A DNA stretch of 64,000 nucleotides from Batillaria attramentaria (taxonomy: Eukaryota; Mollusca; Gastropoda; Batillariidae), in contig JACVVK020000192.1 of NCBI GenBank assembly GCA_018292915.2, positions 1,104,142 through 1,168,141 on the forward strand, in the 5' to 3' direction. This document shows positions 63,495 to 64,000 of this stretch, one piece after another. A program made the translations under genes and the position numbers. The notes beneath the pieces are model-generated. The model saw only the letters and a program-made list of their open reading frames with translations, ran no database searches and was not told the DNA's origin. The stretch's first letter is position 1; each line of letters opens with the position of its first letter.

Positions 63495-63664
63495 GGGTGG
63501 GTGGGTGTTTGGGGTTCAACGTCCTTTTCCACCACATACGAGTGAAAGCAAAGACGGGGCAACGATGAAAGAACCAGCACAAATATTTGCCCCGTGCCGG
63601 GATTCGAACTCACGACCCGAGCATGGGAAGTCCAACGCTCTATCATTCCACCACCCCGGCTCCC
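63495..63664 (-). mobile_element. SINE-A, minus strand, second of an adjacent pair
   Basis: It lies 20 bases after the previous copy in the same orientation. The short flanking ACATCA on both sides fits an independent insertion. Confidence 0.9.
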
Positions 63665-64000
63665 CGACATCATGCGTGCAGGAAAAAAAATGGATGGGTG
63701 AGGGAGCAGTCCGAGTATTCTTTACTCCGATATGGGACTGTAATTTGGTTTTGTTGTTGTTGTTGTTGTTGGGTTTTTTGGGTTTGTTTGTTTGTTGTTT
63801 GTTTGTTGTTGTTTTTGTTTTTTTTGGGGGGGGGGGGAATCAGTAAGAGGGTCCAAATTGAACCGTTTTGGAAGGTTTGCTCGGTTGTTTTTTTTTTTCC
63901 CTTTTTTCCCCCTTTCGTCATTATCTTCCCATTGTTTCAAGTTTTTAATTGTTATTTTATGTTTACACTTTTTTTCTAAACAACTATTATCAGATGTACA
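63665..64000. other. Right edge, GTT/GTTT and G/T-rich DNA
   Basis: GTT at 63750-63770, GTTT at 63783-63815 and poly-G at 63826-63838. No gene. Confidence 0.6.

Overview
The window is nuclear DNA of an animal, most likely a marine gastropod mollusc. The evidence is spliced genes with long introns, very dense CT, CA/GT, GTTT and GTT microsatellites, tRNA-headed SINEs and 5'-truncated L2-like LINE ends. There is no sign of bacterial or organellar organisation. The species assignment is an inference from repeat style and from the protein, not from a search.

One gene is clearly supported: the 3' part of a TRPC-family cation channel on the + strand. Nine exons (10476-10622, 18578-18717, 19517-19866, 20584-20785, 22892-23086, 23679-23720, 25353-25542, 38582-38702, 39018-39600) join without a frame break into about 655 residues. 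They run from the end of transmembrane helix S1 through S2-S6, the pore, TRP box 1 (EWKFAR), TRP box 2 ([12 protein letters not shown]) and a calmodulin/IP3-receptor-binding-like helix to a Gly/Glu-rich tail ending in VTFM. The N-terminal ankyrin-repeat half must lie upstream of base 1, or be unrecognised within 1-10475. The pore ([24 protein letters not shown]) looks closer to the arthropod TRP/TRP-gamma type than to vertebrate TRPC4/5.

Layout: 1-10475 is upstream intron full of microsatellites, TTAA-flanked foldback elements, a GGGCCC-ended MITE and a SINE. 10476-25542 holds seven exons separated by introns carrying SINEs, LINE ends and minisatellites. 25543-38581 is a 13-kb intron with relatively plain stretches. 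38582-39600 holds the last two exons. 39601 to about 43.5 kb is 3' UTR and downstream sequence whose poly(A) site I cannot place. 44-64 kb is repeat-rich, apparently intergenic DNA with more SINEs and LINE ends and two weak candidate exons.

The most unusual signal is repeat turnover at the splice junctions of this one gene. The exon-1 acceptor sits in a four-copy 81-bp (27-codon, frame-open) tandem repeat, giving four equivalent in-frame acceptors through helix S1. The exon-3 donor is copied by a 176-bp tandem duplication that also took part of a SINE. The exon-4 acceptor lies just behind a SINE tail. The exon-9 acceptor is the end of an (ATT)n tract.
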